Assembly: GCA_945861385.1 (NCBI GenBank)
Contig: CAMAUI010000030.1
Location: 1 to 42,623 of the forward strand
Direction: 5' to 3'
DNA: 42,623 bases
Origin: Prosthecobacter debontii
GTDB lineage: Bacteria; Verrucomicrobiota; Verrucomicrobiia; Chthoniobacterales; Chthoniobacteraceae
The notes under the pieces are model-generated. The model worked only from the letters and a program-made list of their open reading frames with translations, was not told the DNA's origin and searched no databases. Position numbers and translations under genes: made by a program. How positions within the stretch are numbered: position 1 is the first letter of the stretch; each line of letters starts with the position of its first letter. Shown piece by piece: positions 1-8,410 of this stretch.

Positions 1-303
1 TGGTGTACGGAATTCGGTCGCATGCCCACTTTCCAAACTGGAGGCGCGAGCGGTCGCGACCACAACCCCGCCGGCTTCACCGCGTGGCTCGCCGGTGCCG
101 GTGTGAAGCACGGCTTCAGCTACGGCGCGACCGATGAGTTTGGCTACAAGGCGGTGGAAAACGTCGCCACCGTTTATGACTTCCACGCTACCATCCTCGC
201 GATCCTTGGCCTCGATCACGAGCGTCTCAGCTTTTACCACAACGGCATCGAGCGTCGGCTGACGGATGTTCACGGGCATGTGATCAAGGAGATCCTGACA
301 TGA
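1..303 (+). CDS. DUF1501 family protein, C-terminal part (gene starts before the window)
   Basis: The frame is open from base 1 and begins inside the protein with WCTEFGRMP, the conserved GEFGR-like block of the DUF1501 (sulfatase-like fold) family. The rest is colinear with the last 95 residues of the complete DUF1501 protein encoded at 2933-4345: [28 protein letters not shown]1501 proteins are normally Tat-exported and paired with a PSD1-type cytochrome; their biochemical role is not established. The stop codon overlaps the ATG of the next, broken gene by the ATGA arrangement, so the two were once translationally coupled. The conserved blocks show no internal damage, so this copy may be functional if its upstream part is intact. 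Confidence 0.9.
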   Translation, partial: WCTEFGRMPTFQTGGASGRDHNPAGFTAWLAGAGVKHGFSYGATDEFGYKAVENVATVYDFHATILAILGLDHERLSFYHNGIERRLTDVHGHVIKEILT

Positions 304-449
304 GCGGACGGCGGCGGCTCCCGATCGCGACTGCGCTGTGCCAGGTCCTGTTGTTGTCCCGATCTGTCGTCGCGGTGGATTTCGTCAAAGACGTGCGGCC
401 GATTTTGAGAATAAAGGGACAGGTCAATTATCGAAAAAACCCTGATTGA
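300..449 (+). pseudogene. Truncated planctomycete-type cytochrome (PSCyt1) gene, N-terminal remnant
   Basis: A 49-residue frame starts at the ATG overlapping the upstream DUF1501 stop. It has an arginine-rich start, a hydrophobic signal-like stretch and then VDFVKDVRPIL, the signature that opens PSCyt1 domains just before the heme motif. The family sequence is lost after about base 405: instead of the expected CxxCH block comes RIKGQVNYRKNPD and a stop. The foreign stretch from about 407 (aataaagggacaggtcaatt) resembles sequence often seen at ends of REP-type palindromic elements, which I infer from memory. A full family member is 700-1000 residues, so this is a decapitated gene and not a small functional protein. 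Confidence 0.75.
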
Positions 450-525
450 GGGGCATCGAGAGCTCGCGTTATGCACCGGAAAGTCCGGCGTGGGCAGTGC
501 GTCGTGTCCGCGGCCCCAGTCCCGC

Positions 526-638
526 GGCTCACGCTGTCCCCAGCGTGAATCCTCCCTGTGCGTGCAGCGCCCATCCCATTCAGTCAGCGCGCTTCCGCGC
601 GGGCGGGCTTTGGTTTCACACTGGGGACAGCGTGAGCC
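526..638. repeat. Inverted repeat, 24-nt arms, between truncated and intact cytochrome genes
   Basis: Arms at 526-549 (ggctcacgctgtccccag then cgtgaa) and 615-638 are reverse complements with one mismatch and are separated by 65 nt. The element lies in the 283-bp stretch (450-732) between the broken PSCyt1 gene and the intact one. No gene is visible in this stretch; the long open frame starting at 490 lacks family similarity before 733. The element could fold as a long hairpin or be a miniature palindromic mobile element. Confidence 0.8.
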
Positions 639-732
639 ACGGCAGCGAGCCACGATGTCGCCGTTCATGTGCCGGGAGACGATGCTCCGGCTTGACCACC
701 CCACAAGACGCATCCTTTATGCTTCGAACTCC

Positions 733-2943
733 ATGCCCGTGAGTCCGACTTTCACCCTGCCCGTTCTGATTGCGCTCGCCGCCGCGGTGGCTGGCGCAGC
801 CGAACCGTCGATTCCGGTGAAGATCGAGTTCAACCGCGACGTGCTGCCGGTTCTTTCGGACAATTGTTTTGCGTGTCATGGGCCGGATGCGAAGCAGCGC
901 AAGGCGAAGCTGCGGCTCGATGTGCGCGAGGAGGCACTGAGACCTGCGGAGTCGGGCGACACGCCGATCGTTCCGGGCAAGCCGGGGCAGAGCGAACTGA
1001 TGACGCGGATCGAATCGTCCGACCGCGATGAGGTGATGCCGCCGCCAAAATCGCACAAGCGTCTCACGGCTGCGCAAAAGGAATTGCTGAGGCACTGGAT
1101 CGCGGAGGGCGCGAAGTATGAGGGGCACTGGGCATTCACGGCCATCGAGCGTCCTGCGTTGCCGGTGGTTAAAGACAGGTCGTGGCCCCGCAATGCGATC
1201 GACTATTTCATCCTCGAAAGGCTGGAGCGCGTGAACCTCCGGCCGGCGCGCGAGGCGTCGCCCGGGGCGGTTTTGCGCCGTGTGAGCTTCGGCGTGACGG
1301 GGCTGCCGCCGACGCAGGAAGCGGTGGTTGCGTTCGCTGCGAAGCACGATGGCGCAGACTACACCGCGCTGCTTGAACGGTTGCTGTCTTCCACACAATA
1401 CGGCGAGCACTGGGCGCGGCATTGGATGGACCTCGCGCGCTATGCGGACAGCGCCGGCTACGAACTGGACTCTCTTTTCGCTCACGCCTCGCGGTATCGG
1501 GACTGGCTGGTGCGATCCTTTGCGTCGAACAAGCCGATGGATCGCTTCATCCAAGAGCAAATCGCGGGGGATGAGATGTGGCCGGGCAACGACGATGCGG
1601 CGGATGGCGCGCTCTTTCTCACGATCGGGCCGATGCGATTCGAGGGCGGCATCCAGCGCGCGAAGGACCGCGAGAACGAATGGTTTACCGACCTCGCCGA
1701 CACCACGGGCGCGGCTTTTCTCGGCCTGACCGTGGGCTGCGCGCGATGCCACGATCACAAATTCGATCCGCTGACGCAGGCCGATTACTACGGGTTGCAC
1801 GCCATTTTCGCGGGCAGCGAAGTGAAGCAGGAGCGCTCGAGCAAGCCGCCCAAGGACACCGATCCGGCATTCATCCGCGCGGTGCCGCGCGCGCAGCCCG
1901 GGATCGTGCAGGTCTTGCGGCGGGGGGAAGTGGATCTGCCGCTGCGCGAAGCCGCGGCTGCGCTGCCCGCAGTGTTGCCGGGTGGCGGTCCATTGACTGC
2001 GACTCAAAATCGCCGAGCGGTGCTGGCGACGTGGCTGACTTCGACGAAGAACCCGCTCACCGCGCGCGTGCTGGTGAACCGCGTGTGGCAATGGCATTTC
2101 GGGCGCGGGCTGGTGCGCACGGCGAATGACTTCGGGCGTCAGGGCGAAGCGCCGTCGCACCCGGAACTGCTCGACTGGCTCGCGAGTGATTTCATCGCCA
2201 GCGGCTGGGATTTGCGCCATCTGCAACGGCTCATCCTGGAGTCCGCAACGTATCGTCAGTCGGGCATCCGCCCGCCCGAGGCGCGGAGCATGGATCCGGA
2301 AAATCGTCTCCTCGCCGGCTTTCCACGGCGGCGCCTGCAGGCGGAGGAATTGCGCGATGCGCTGCTCGCGGTGTCCGGTGCGCTAAACTCGAAATCGTAT
2401 GGCCCGCCGGTCGTGCCGCCCGTGGAACCGTGGGCGCTTGCGCCGTTGCGAAACAGGAACTGGGAGGTCACAAAGGACGAAAGCGAATGGCGGCGGCGCA
2501 GCGTTTATTTCGTGGTGCGCCGCTCGATCAAGCTGCCGTTCTTCGATGCGTTCAACCTTCCCGACAACGTGAGCAGTTGCGCCGGGCGCGACAGCACCGT
2601 GGTGGCTTCGCAGGCGCTCACTTTGCTCAACGGCGGCGACACGCTCATGCATGCCCGCGCACTCGCGGGCCGTTTGTGGATGCAAAGCCAGGGCGATGCT
2701 TCCAAAGCCGCGGCGCTCGCGTGGCAGTTGGTTTTCGCTCGCCAGATCGCGCCAGCCGAGAGCGAGCGCGCGCTGGCATTTCTCCACGCCCGCGAGAATG
2801 GATGGTCGAAGACCCAGCCGTCCGGCGCTGCGTTGCCGACCGGCATCACGCGTGATTTTTCCATCCCGCCCGCACGGGGAGCCGCGTGGGTCGAATGGTG
2901 CCTCGCTTTGCTCAACGCCAACGAATTCGTGTATGTGGACTGA
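733..2943 (+). CDS. PSD1 and planctomycete cytochrome C domain-containing protein
   Basis: Exported 736-residue protein. The start at 733 gives a clean signal peptide (hydrophobic residues 8-21, likely cleavage after AGA near residue 22). Next comes a PSCyt1 heme domain with CFACH at residues 45-49, then a DUF1549 domain (GEHWARHWMDLARYADS, GCARCHDHKFDP) and a DUF1553/PSD1 domain (LVNRVWQWHFGRGLV, LLNGGDT). A longer in-frame extension to 490 is rejected because it lacks family similarity and runs through the palindromic repeat. The protein is shorter than many relatives because the linker between DUF1549 and DUF1553 is brief. The CxxCH motif implies covalent heme c and periplasmic location; substrate and partners are unknown for this family. 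It overlaps the next gene, DUF1501, by 11 nt, the usual pairing. Confidence 0.9.
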   Translation: MPVSPTFTLPVLIALAAAVAGAAEPSIPVKIEFNRDVLPVLSDNCFACHGPDAKQRKAKLRLDVREEALRPAESGDTPIVPGKPGQSELMTRIESSDRDEVMPPPKSHKRLTAAQKELLRHWIAEGAKYEGHWAFTAIERPALPVVKDRSWPRNAIDYFILERLERVNLRPAREASPGAVLRRVSFGVTGLPPTQEAVVAFAAKHDGADYTALLERLLSSTQYGEHWARHWMDLARYADSAGYELDSLFAHASRYRDWLVRSFASNKPMDRFIQEQIAGDEMWPGNDDAADGALFLTIGPMRFEGGIQRAKDRENEWFTDLADTTGAAFLGLTVGCARCHDHKFDPLTQADYYGLHAIFAGSEVKQERSSKPPKDTDPAFIRAVPRAQPGIVQVLRRGEVDLPLREAAAALPAVLPGGGPLTATQNRRAVLATWLTSTKNPLTARVLVNRVWQWHFGRGLVRTANDFGRQGEAPSHPELLDWLASDFIASGWDLRHLQRLILESATYRQSGIRPPEARSMDPENRLLAGFPRRRLQAEELRDALLAVSGALNSKSYGPPVVPPVEPWALAPLRNRNWEVTKDESEWRRRSVYFVVRRSIKLPFFDAFNLPDNVSSCAGRDSTVVASQALTLLNGGDTLMHARALAGRLWMQSQGDASKAAALAWQLVFARQIAPAESERALAFLHARENGWSKTQPSGAALPTGITRDFSIPPARGAAWVEWCLALLNANEFVYVD

Positions 2944-4345
2944 ACCCAAATCGTCACTTCTCACTCGTCGCGACTGGTTGCGTCACGCGGGTGGCGGACT
3001 TGGCAGCATGGCGCTGACCTCGCTGCTGGCGCGTGATGGCTGGCTGCACGCCGCTCAATCTGCCGCGGCGAATCCGCTCGCGCCGCGTCCCGCGCATTTC
3101 CCCGCAAAGGCAAAAGCGGTGATCTACCTCTTCATGCACGGCGGGCCCAGCCATGTGGACATTTTCGATCCGAAGCCCGCGCTGACGAAGTTCGACGGCC
3201 AGCCGCCGCCGGAGGAGTTCCATCAGTTGAAGCTCCAGTTCACCGACGTGAAAAAGCAGAAGCTCATGGGCAGCCAGCAATCCTTCACGCGCTGCGGCCG
3301 GAGCGGCATCGAGATTTGCGATGCGCTTCCGCGCTTGCAGCAGTGCGCCGACGAACTGTGCGTGATCCGCAGCATGCACCACGAGGTCTTCAACCACACG
3401 CCCGCCATCTGGCTTGCCAACACCGGGTCATCGCTGCCGGGCCGCGCGTCGCTCGGCGCGTGGCTTTCCTACGGCCTCGGCAGCGCGGCGGACAATCTGC
3501 CGGCGTTCGTGGTGATGCATTCGCGCCCGCTGAAGCCGGGGCCTGGCGTGTGGGGCAGCGGATTTCTGCCCGCCGTGTATCAAGGCACGCCCGTCGCCAC
3601 GGGGCCGGTGCCCATTCCCCATCTCGCGCCGCCGCCCGGACTCCGCGGCGGCAACCAGCGCGCGGTGCTCGATTATTTGCAGGACATGAACCGCGTCCAC
3701 GCCGCGGAGCGCCACGACAGCGAACTCGACGCGCGCATCGCTTCCTACGAACTCGCCTTCCGCATGCAAAGCGCCGCGCCCGAGGCCGTGGACATCGGAC
3801 GCGAAAGCGCGGCGACCCGCGCGCAATACGGAGCGGGATTTGGCGAGCAATGTCTCGTCGCGCGCCGGCTCGTGGAGCGCGGCGTGCGTTGCGTGCAGCT
3901 CTACCACGGAGGCGACAACGAGGACTGGGACACGCATGGCGACAACCACAACGGACAGGCGAAGCGGATGCGCGAAGTGGATCAAGGCTGCGCCGCATTG
4001 CTGAGCGATCTCCGCAGCCGCGGGATGCTGGAGGACACGCTCGTTGTCTGGACGGGCGAGTTTGGCCGCACGCCGACCACCGAGGGAAAGAACGGCCGCG
4101 ATCACAGTCCCTACGGCTACTCCATGTGGCTGGCCGGCGGCGGAATTCGCGGAGGCCAGGTTTACGGCGCGACGGACGAACTCGGCTTTCGCGCGGTGGA
4201 GAAGCCCGTGCATCTCCACGACCTGAACGCGACGCTGCTCCATCAATTCGGACTGAATCACGAACAGCTCACGTGGCGTCAGGAGGGACGCGATTTCCGG
4301 CTCACGGATGTGTTTGGAAATGTGGTGAAGGAAATTTTGATCTGA
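2933..4345 (+). CDS. DUF1501 domain-containing protein, Tat-exported
   Basis: Protein of 470 residues. The N-terminus carries a twin-arginine signal (LLTRRDWLRHAGGGLG, about residues 9-24) followed by a hydrophobic stretch, so folded export is likely. Conserved DUF1501 blocks follow: VIYLFMHGGPSHVDIFDPKP, the mid-region ACxxARRLVERGVRCVQLYHGG type block, and near the C-terminus WTGEFGRTP, GRDHSPYGYSMWLAGGG, YGATDELGF and LTDVFGNVVKEIL. The ATG at 2933 overlaps the cytochrome gene by 11 nt and places the Tat motif at a normal distance, which decides against the longer upstream frame. It is encoded with the cytochrome as one unit. The stop codon lies inside the left arm of a 200-bp palindromic element. 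Confidence 0.92.
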   Translation: MWTEPKSSLLTRRDWLRHAGGGLGSMALTSLLARDGWLHAAQSAAANPLAPRPAHFPAKAKAVIYLFMHGGPSHVDIFDPKPALTKFDGQPPPEEFHQLKLQFTDVKKQKLMGSQQSFTRCGRSGIEICDALPRLQQCADELCVIRSMHHEVFNHTPAIWLANTGSSLPGRASLGAWLSYGLGSAADNLPAFVVMHSRPLKPGPGVWGSGFLPAVYQGTPVATGPVPIPHLAPPPGLRGGNQRAVLDYLQDMNRVHAAERHDSELDARIASYELAFRMQSAAPEAVDIGRESAATRAQYGAGFGEQCLVARRLVERGVRCVQLYHGGDNEDWDTHGDNHNGQAKRMREVDQGCAALLSDLRSRGMLEDTLVVWTGEFGRTPTTEGKNGRDHSPYGYSMWLAGGGIRGGQVYGATDELGFRAVEKPVHLHDLNATLLHQFGLNHEQLTWRQEGRDFRLTDVFGNVVKEILI

Positions 4346-4541
4346 GCCGGAACGATGCAGTTGCGGGAGCGCGGCGAAGTGGAACACAGGCTTCCAGCCT
4401 GTGCGGCCAGTGGGCTTCCAGCCCGCTGACCCATGCACCGAATGGTGCGGGCGCTGCAGGTATGAGGCCTGCCCACCGCACAGGCTGGAAGCCTGTGTTC
4501 CGGACGCATCGCGCCGCACCAACTGCATCGCTCCGGCTGAG
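4342..4541. repeat. 200-bp palindromic element with a perfect 26-nt inner inverted repeat
   Basis: Outer arms 4342-4363 and 4520-4541 (ctgagccggaacgatgcagt type) match as inverted repeats with two mismatches. Inner arms 4381-4406 and 4476-4501 (core acaggcttccagcctgtg) are perfect 26-nt reverse complements around a 69-nt loop that has further small hairpins. The outer left arm contains the TGA stop of the DUF1501 gene. The structure suggests a non-autonomous palindromic mobile element, which as RNA could also act as a terminator. The remainder of the intergenic stretch to 4795 shows no gene. Confidence 0.85.
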
Positions 4542-4795
4542 CCGAATTCATTGTCGCTCTGATTGAGCGCTGCAGAATCCAATCACCCCGTAACGCAGAA
4601 TGAGGACGGAAGGTATCCGGCATGAACGCAGGGACGCAGAGCGAAGACACGCCTTTTGCCCCTCGTGCCCAAAGTTAGCGCAGCGCTTTGGGAACGGACG
4701 CGCGGGGCGAAACTCCGTTTCGGTGGCGTGCGGGAGTCCACTGCGCCCCAGAAACCGTCCTCGCCAAATTGCAAAATCTCAGCAACACTGCCCCC

Positions 4796-5011
4796 ATGAA
4801 ACGCGAGTATAATGTCGTCATCGAAAGGGACTCCGAGGGCTTCTATGTGGCCAGCGTCCCCGAACTCCATGGGTGCCACACGCAGGCGCGTTCGCTCGAC
4901 AAGCTTCTCACTCGAATCAAGGAAGCCATCGAACTCTGCCTCGAAGTCGAAGATTCGGGCATCACACCGCCTGAATTTATCGGCGTCCAACGCGTCACCG
5001 TCGAGGTATGA
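4796..5011 (+). CDS. hicB: HicB-family antitoxin
   Basis: A 71-residue protein beginning MKREYNVVIERDSEGFYVAS, with VPELHGCHTQARSLDKLLTRI and LCLEVED: this is the degenerate RNase H-like fold of HicB antitoxins, short form without an added DNA-binding domain. It neutralises HicA by direct binding. The start at 4796 is the only one that leaves the family fold intact; the upstream in-frame extension has no similarity. The TGA stop overlaps the ATG of hicA by ATGA, which couples translation in the antitoxin-first order. No convincing Shine-Dalgarno sequence is visible. Confidence 0.9.
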   Translation: MKREYNVVIERDSEGFYVASVPELHGCHTQARSLDKLLTRIKEAIELCLEVEDSGITPPEFIGVQRVTVEV

Positions 5012-5232
5012 GCCGGCTTCGTCGCCTCACTGGGCGGCAGGTTCTCAAGGCGCTTCAGCGAGCCGGGTTTGTCCTCATTCGCACCAAGGGCAGCCACCAC
5101 TTCATGCGCCATCCCGATGGTCGCGCGACCGTCGTTCCGATCCACGCCGGCGAAACGCTTGGGCCGGGCCTCTTCAACCAAATCCTCAAGGACGCGGAAA
5201 TTGAGCGCGACGATTCCGGCAAACTCCTGTGA
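5008..5232 (+). CDS. hicA: HicA-family toxin (mRNA interferase)
   Basis: A 74-residue basic protein with the HicA double-stranded-RNA-binding fold: LTGRQVLKALQRAGF, then RTKGSHHFMRH with the presumed catalytic histidine at residue 30, then VPIHAGETLGPGLFNQILKDA. HicA toxins cut mRNA and arrest translation. The length is normal and the catalytic region intact, so the toxin appears active. Its stop codon directly overlaps the beginning of a PSD1 C-terminal remnant, so the pair seems to have landed inside, or at the deletion edge of, a PSD1-type gene. Confidence 0.92.
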   Translation: MSRLRRLTGRQVLKALQRAGFVLIRTKGSHHFMRHPDGRATVVPIHAGETLGPGLFNQILKDAEIERDDSGKLL

Positions 5233-5471
5233 GCCTCGCCTTCGCCTGGCGCACCGCCCTCTCCCGTCCCCCTTCGGAAAGCGAGCGCGCCATCCTCGAC
5301 CGCACCCTCCAGCGCCAGCTCGCCACCTACCAGCAGGACAAGGAAGCCGCCAAGAAACTCGCCAGCGTCGGCGACCTCCCCAAAGCCCCCGGCCTCGACG
5401 ACACCCAGCTCGCCGCGTGGACGGCGGTGGCCAATGTGCTGCTGAATCTTAACGAGACGATCTCGAACTGA
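5229..5471 (+). pseudogene. PSD1 (DUF1553) C-terminal remnant
   Basis: The 80-residue frame reads SLAFAWRTALSRPPSESERA and ends with DDTQLAAWTAVANVLLNLNE, the classical C-terminus of DUF1553/PSD1 proteins (AWRTLSRPPxxxE and VANVLLNLxE). Everything N-terminal, including heme and DUF1549 domains, is missing; the similarity begins right at the hicA stop. A GTG at 5229 could permit translation coupled to hicA, but an 80-residue tail has no known independent role. It may be the distal end of the gene whose start survives at 300-449, or of a separate third copy. Confidence 0.8.
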
Positions 5472-5623
5472 GCCGGCAAGACGGGTTTGCCAGGCAGGAA
5501 AATGCCTCACATCCTCGTCCTTGATTCCGACTGAGGCCACGGACAGCACCGCCCCAGAAAAATTACCGCTCCCACGAAATCCTTGGCAAAGCGGAGCGAA
5601 CGGTCACGCTCCACGCCATCCTG

Positions 5624-7441
5624 ATGAACGCATACTTCACGCTGCGACCCGCGCCCGGCCGGAAATTTCCTTCGCGCTTGCTCGCCGCGCTCATGGTCCT
5701 GCTGTCCGCCGTCGGCATCACCCAGGCCCAGTCCGCCGAGCCGCAGGGCTCCCCGGAGGACGGCAGCAAGCCCGGACGCGGTGTCTCCATCTGGGCCGCC
5801 GGTTCCACCGAGAAGATTCAGAACCGCAACCGCGCAGCGTTGCCCCATGACTGCGTGTGGAACGCAAAAACCCGCACGGTGACAGTATCCGGCGCTCGCG
5901 GCGAAATCGTTCCGTTCCAGTTGGTGGTGAGCGTGACGAAAGAAGACGTGTCCGATGTCACGGTCGGCGTCCCCGACCTTCATTTTGAAAAGGTGACGCT
6001 CCCGGCCAGCCGCGTGCGTGCGTTCCTCGAACCATTCGTCGTCGTCTATGCGCCGACGGGCGGGAACGGACCCAAGGCGCGCTGGCCCGATCCCCTCGTG
6101 CCGCTCTCCCGGCCGTTCAAGGTGTCCGCGGTGCCGACAGGCGACACCCGGAATCAACCCGTCTGGATGGAGATCCACATTCCCCGCGACCAGCAACCCG
6201 GGCTCTACACCGGCGAGATCGCCGTCCGCTCCGGGGACACCGGGCTGGGGACGATCCGGCTGGCGCTGAAAGTATGGGACTTAACCCTGCCGGAGAAGCG
6301 TCACTACCCTGCGCACATCGGGCTTTACGAAAATCACATCGCGCGCATGCACGGTGTCGAGGTGGACAGCGACGCGTTTCGTGAACTCATGAAGCATTAC
6401 CTCCGTTTCTTCCTCGGGAACCGGATGGACCCGCGCACTTCGCCCCGGATGCGCGGGCGCATTCAGGACGGAAACTACGTCCTCGAATGGGTGGAACCGG
6501 AGGTCGAGCAGATCTTCCTTGATGGCGGACGCGTTCAATTTCAGATGTCCCCGGTGCCGGTCGGCATTCCGCGACCCGGACGCGAGGAGCCCTTCTCCGC
6601 GGACTACCTCCGCCACATCAAGGCGCACGTCAGGCAGGTGATCGATCACGCCGAAAAAGCGGGCTGGCTCGACCGGCTCGTGTTCCTGATCCCCGTTGAT
6701 GAGCCGAAGAACGCCGCCCAGTACGAGGAGGTCCGTCGTTGGGGAACGGCGATTCGTGAGGTGGATGCAAAGGTGCGCGTGACGGTGACCGAACAGCCGT
6801 CGCCGGAGAACGCGGCGTGGGGTTCCCTGGTCGGGCACGTCAACGCGTGGACCGTCAACGGCAACTATCTCTTCACCGATGCCGACGCCATCCGCGCCCG
6901 CCATCGCGCCGGCGACATGGTCACGTGGTACATCAGTTGCGACCAGTTGTATCCGCAGCCCAACTATTACATCGATCGCGAGGCCGCCGACCCGCGCATG
7001 GTGCCCTGGCTGACCTGGCGCTATGATCTCGACGGAATCCTTTATTGGACCTCCACGTTTTGGGAGGAGGTGCTGAATCCATGGATCGACCCGATCACCT
7101 GGAAATGGTTTCCGTGCAATTCGCCCGCCGCCGGCGAGGGCTCCCTCGTCTATCCCGGCCACCTCGTCGAGCGCTACACCGGCCAGGCCAATGTGACAGG
7201 CCCCGTCGGCTCCATCCGGATCGCCCTGTTGCGTGAAGGGCTCGAGGAACTCGAGTTGCTCCGCCTGCTCTCCGACTCGGGCGGACGAAAAGCGGCCGAC
7301 GAAATCACCGCCACGCTCTGCCGCGACGTGCGCGATTTTCCCCGCGATCCCAACCAAATCGATGCCGCCCGCGAACGCCTCCTCGAGGAACTTGTCCGCA
7401 TCAAGGCGAAGCCACCGACACCGGCCGCGCCCGGGCGGTGA
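5624..7441 (+). CDS. DUF4091 domain-containing secreted protein (GH123-like glycoside hydrolase)
   Basis: A 605-residue exported protein. The signal peptide spans about residues 13-36 (hydrophobic LLAALMVLLSAVGITQA, cleavage near AQA/AQS). An N-terminal beta-rich region (about 50-220, with VPFQLVVS and PGLYTGEIAVRSG) precedes a TIM-barrel-like region. VDEP at residues 358-361 carries the Asp359-Glu360 pair that matches the consecutive Asp-Glu catalytic pair of GH123 N-acetyl-beta-galactosaminidases. The C-terminal part has YPGHLVERYTG and SIRIALLREGLEELELLRLL, characteristic of DUF4091. Substrate is not known; an N-acetylhexosamine-containing glycan is plausible by family. No clear ribosome-binding site precedes 5624, but the start fits the signal peptide. 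Confidence 0.85.
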   Translation: MNAYFTLRPAPGRKFPSRLLAALMVLLSAVGITQAQSAEPQGSPEDGSKPGRGVSIWAAGSTEKIQNRNRAALPHDCVWNAKTRTVTVSGARGEIVPFQLVVSVTKEDVSDVTVGVPDLHFEKVTLPASRVRAFLEPFVVVYAPTGGNGPKARWPDPLVPLSRPFKVSAVPTGDTRNQPVWMEIHIPRDQQPGLYTGEIAVRSGDTGLGTIRLALKVWDLTLPEKRHYPAHIGLYENHIARMHGVEVDSDAFRELMKHYLRFFLGNRMDPRTSPRMRGRIQDGNYVLEWVEPEVEQIFLDGGRVQFQMSPVPVGIPRPGREEPFSADYLRHIKAHVRQVIDHAEKAGWLDRLVFLIPVDEPKNAAQYEEVRRWGTAIREVDAKVRVTVTEQPSPENAAWGSLVGHVNAWTVNGNYLFTDADAIRARHRAGDMVTWYISCDQLYPQPNYYIDREAADPRMVPWLTWRYDLDGILYWTSTFWEEVLNPWIDPITWKWFPCNSPAAGEGSLVYPGHLVERYTGQANVTGPVGSIRIALLREGLEELELLRLLSDSGGRKAADEITATLCRDVRDFPRDPNQIDAARERLLEELVRIKAKPPTPAAPGR

Positions 7442-7865
7442 CCGCGCTGCTGACCTGTCAATGGCGACCGGCGCCAGCGCAGGGGAAGGCGGTCCCGGTC
7501 GTGGGCTTCGCAGGAAGGTTTTCCGGTCTTTCCACTGCCTCGCGCTGGCTTTCGTGCTTGTGGCGGCACGGCTCGGTCTGTCCGCGGCTTTTGTCATCGC
7601 GATGTCGCCTGGCAACGACTGGCATCAAGCGTTCGACCAATGCCGCTCCACCATGCGCCGCAGTCCCCGTCGGTGCGATCACGCCGAACCGGCCATCCCG
7701 TTCAGGCATCGGCCTCGAAAGGCCGGCCCTCATTTCCCAAAACAATACAGCCCGCCTTCGGTTCGCAGAAAAATTTTCCAGCTTGGTCGCGGCCCTCACG
7801 ATGACGCAGTTACCCCGGCCGCTCATGAAATCAGACCCCCTCACTACCCAGTGCCCGTCCCCGTT
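7442..7865. other. Gene-free stretch
   Basis: No frame in this 424-bp stretch has recognisable protein similarity. The open frames crossing it are continuations of shadow frames of the DUF4091 gene. It separates that gene from decayed secreted-protein remnants. Confidence 0.5.
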
Positions 7866-8034
7866 CTGACCGTCCCCGGTGCGGCGGGCGCGAAAGCAAA
7901 TTCCTGGCAGTCGTGGCTGGATACCGGCAGCGTCTTCGCCGCGGGCGGCGCGACGACGAGCGTTGATCCTGACGGCGACAGCAGTGCCGCAACGCTTCTA
8001 CCGGGTGCTCGCGCAAAAACCGCTCGTGCCGTAG
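7866..8034 (+). pseudogene. Decayed C-terminus of a secreted/repeat protein
   Basis: One frame contains NSWQSWLDTGSVFAAGGATT. The adjacent frame, after about 7957, reads ALILTATAVPQRFYRVLAQ and then KPLVP with a TAG at 8032. The ending xxPQRFYRV is the usual C-terminus of large extracellular verrucomicrobial proteins with LamG or fibronectin-like domains. The two parts are in different frames, so there is at least one frameshift, and no upstream body survives. This is a pseudogene tail. Confidence 0.6.
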
Positions 8035-8086
8035 AACCCCGCGGCGCCTTCGGCGACGCCTCGCAGCGCGAACCGCTCCATCGTTT

Positions 8087-8175
8087 ACCGCTCCGCGTGA
8101 TGCTGGCTGCACGGCACTGCGGAGACTGTCGAGTTTCGCAGGCACTGCATCACGCGGAGCGGTGATGGCTACTTT
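8087..8175. repeat. Palindromic repeat, family C, copy 1
   Basis: Perfect 17-nt inverted repeat: accgctccgcgtgatgc at 8087-8103 and its reverse complement at 8147-8163. The right arm continues with gatggctactttt. This right end matches the right arm of the 126-bp element at 20633-20758, so the two are copies of one family. Confidence 0.8.
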
Positions 8176-8216
8176 TCTGCAAAACGCCCGCCACCGGCGG
8201 CGAATCCCCTCTGAAC

Positions 8217-8410
8217 ATGAAAACTTCGCTGCCTCTCATCTCCGTCCTCACCGCGCTCGCCGCGCCGCTGCTCGCGCAGGGCGATCATCTTCACGGCTTC
8301 GGCCCGGTCACGTCGTGGGGCGCGGCATACACGACTGGGACGACCGAGACGCACGTCGCCGATGTGAATGGCGACAAGCTCGACGGCGATGGCGATGCGG
8401 ACATCGGGCG
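8217..8410 (+). pseudogene. Truncated FG-GAP/VCBS-type secreted protein, N-terminal remnant
   Basis: The frame starts with a good signal peptide (MKTSLPLISVLTALAAPLLA). It continues GDHLHGFGPVTSWGAAYTTG and then TETHVADVNGDKLDGDGDAD, which is the FG-GAP/VCBS repeat pattern with an Asp-rich calcium-binding DVNGD motif. After about residue 63 similarity is lost and the frame runs on through low-quality sequence to 8591. The intact family protein would be several hundred residues. The stretch 8411-8598 contains nothing I recognise. Confidence 0.6.

Noticed and set aside
616..2226. 536-residue open frame antisense to the PSD1 cytochrome gene
   Set aside because: High GC leaves long antisense frames open; the product is Arg/His-rich with no family similarity, while the + strand encodes a clear protein.
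442..4567. The 9-mer ctgattgag occurs at 442-450 and 4559-4567, on either side of the intact cytochrome pair
   Set aside because: Tempting as an insertion-site duplication, but a 9-nt match in this much sequence can be chance and the ends do not coincide with the gene fragments.
7233..8165. 310-residue frame running from inside the DUF4091 gene through the following spacer
   Set aside because: The first third is out of frame with a good gene; only a short internal part resembles a decayed protein tail, reported separately.
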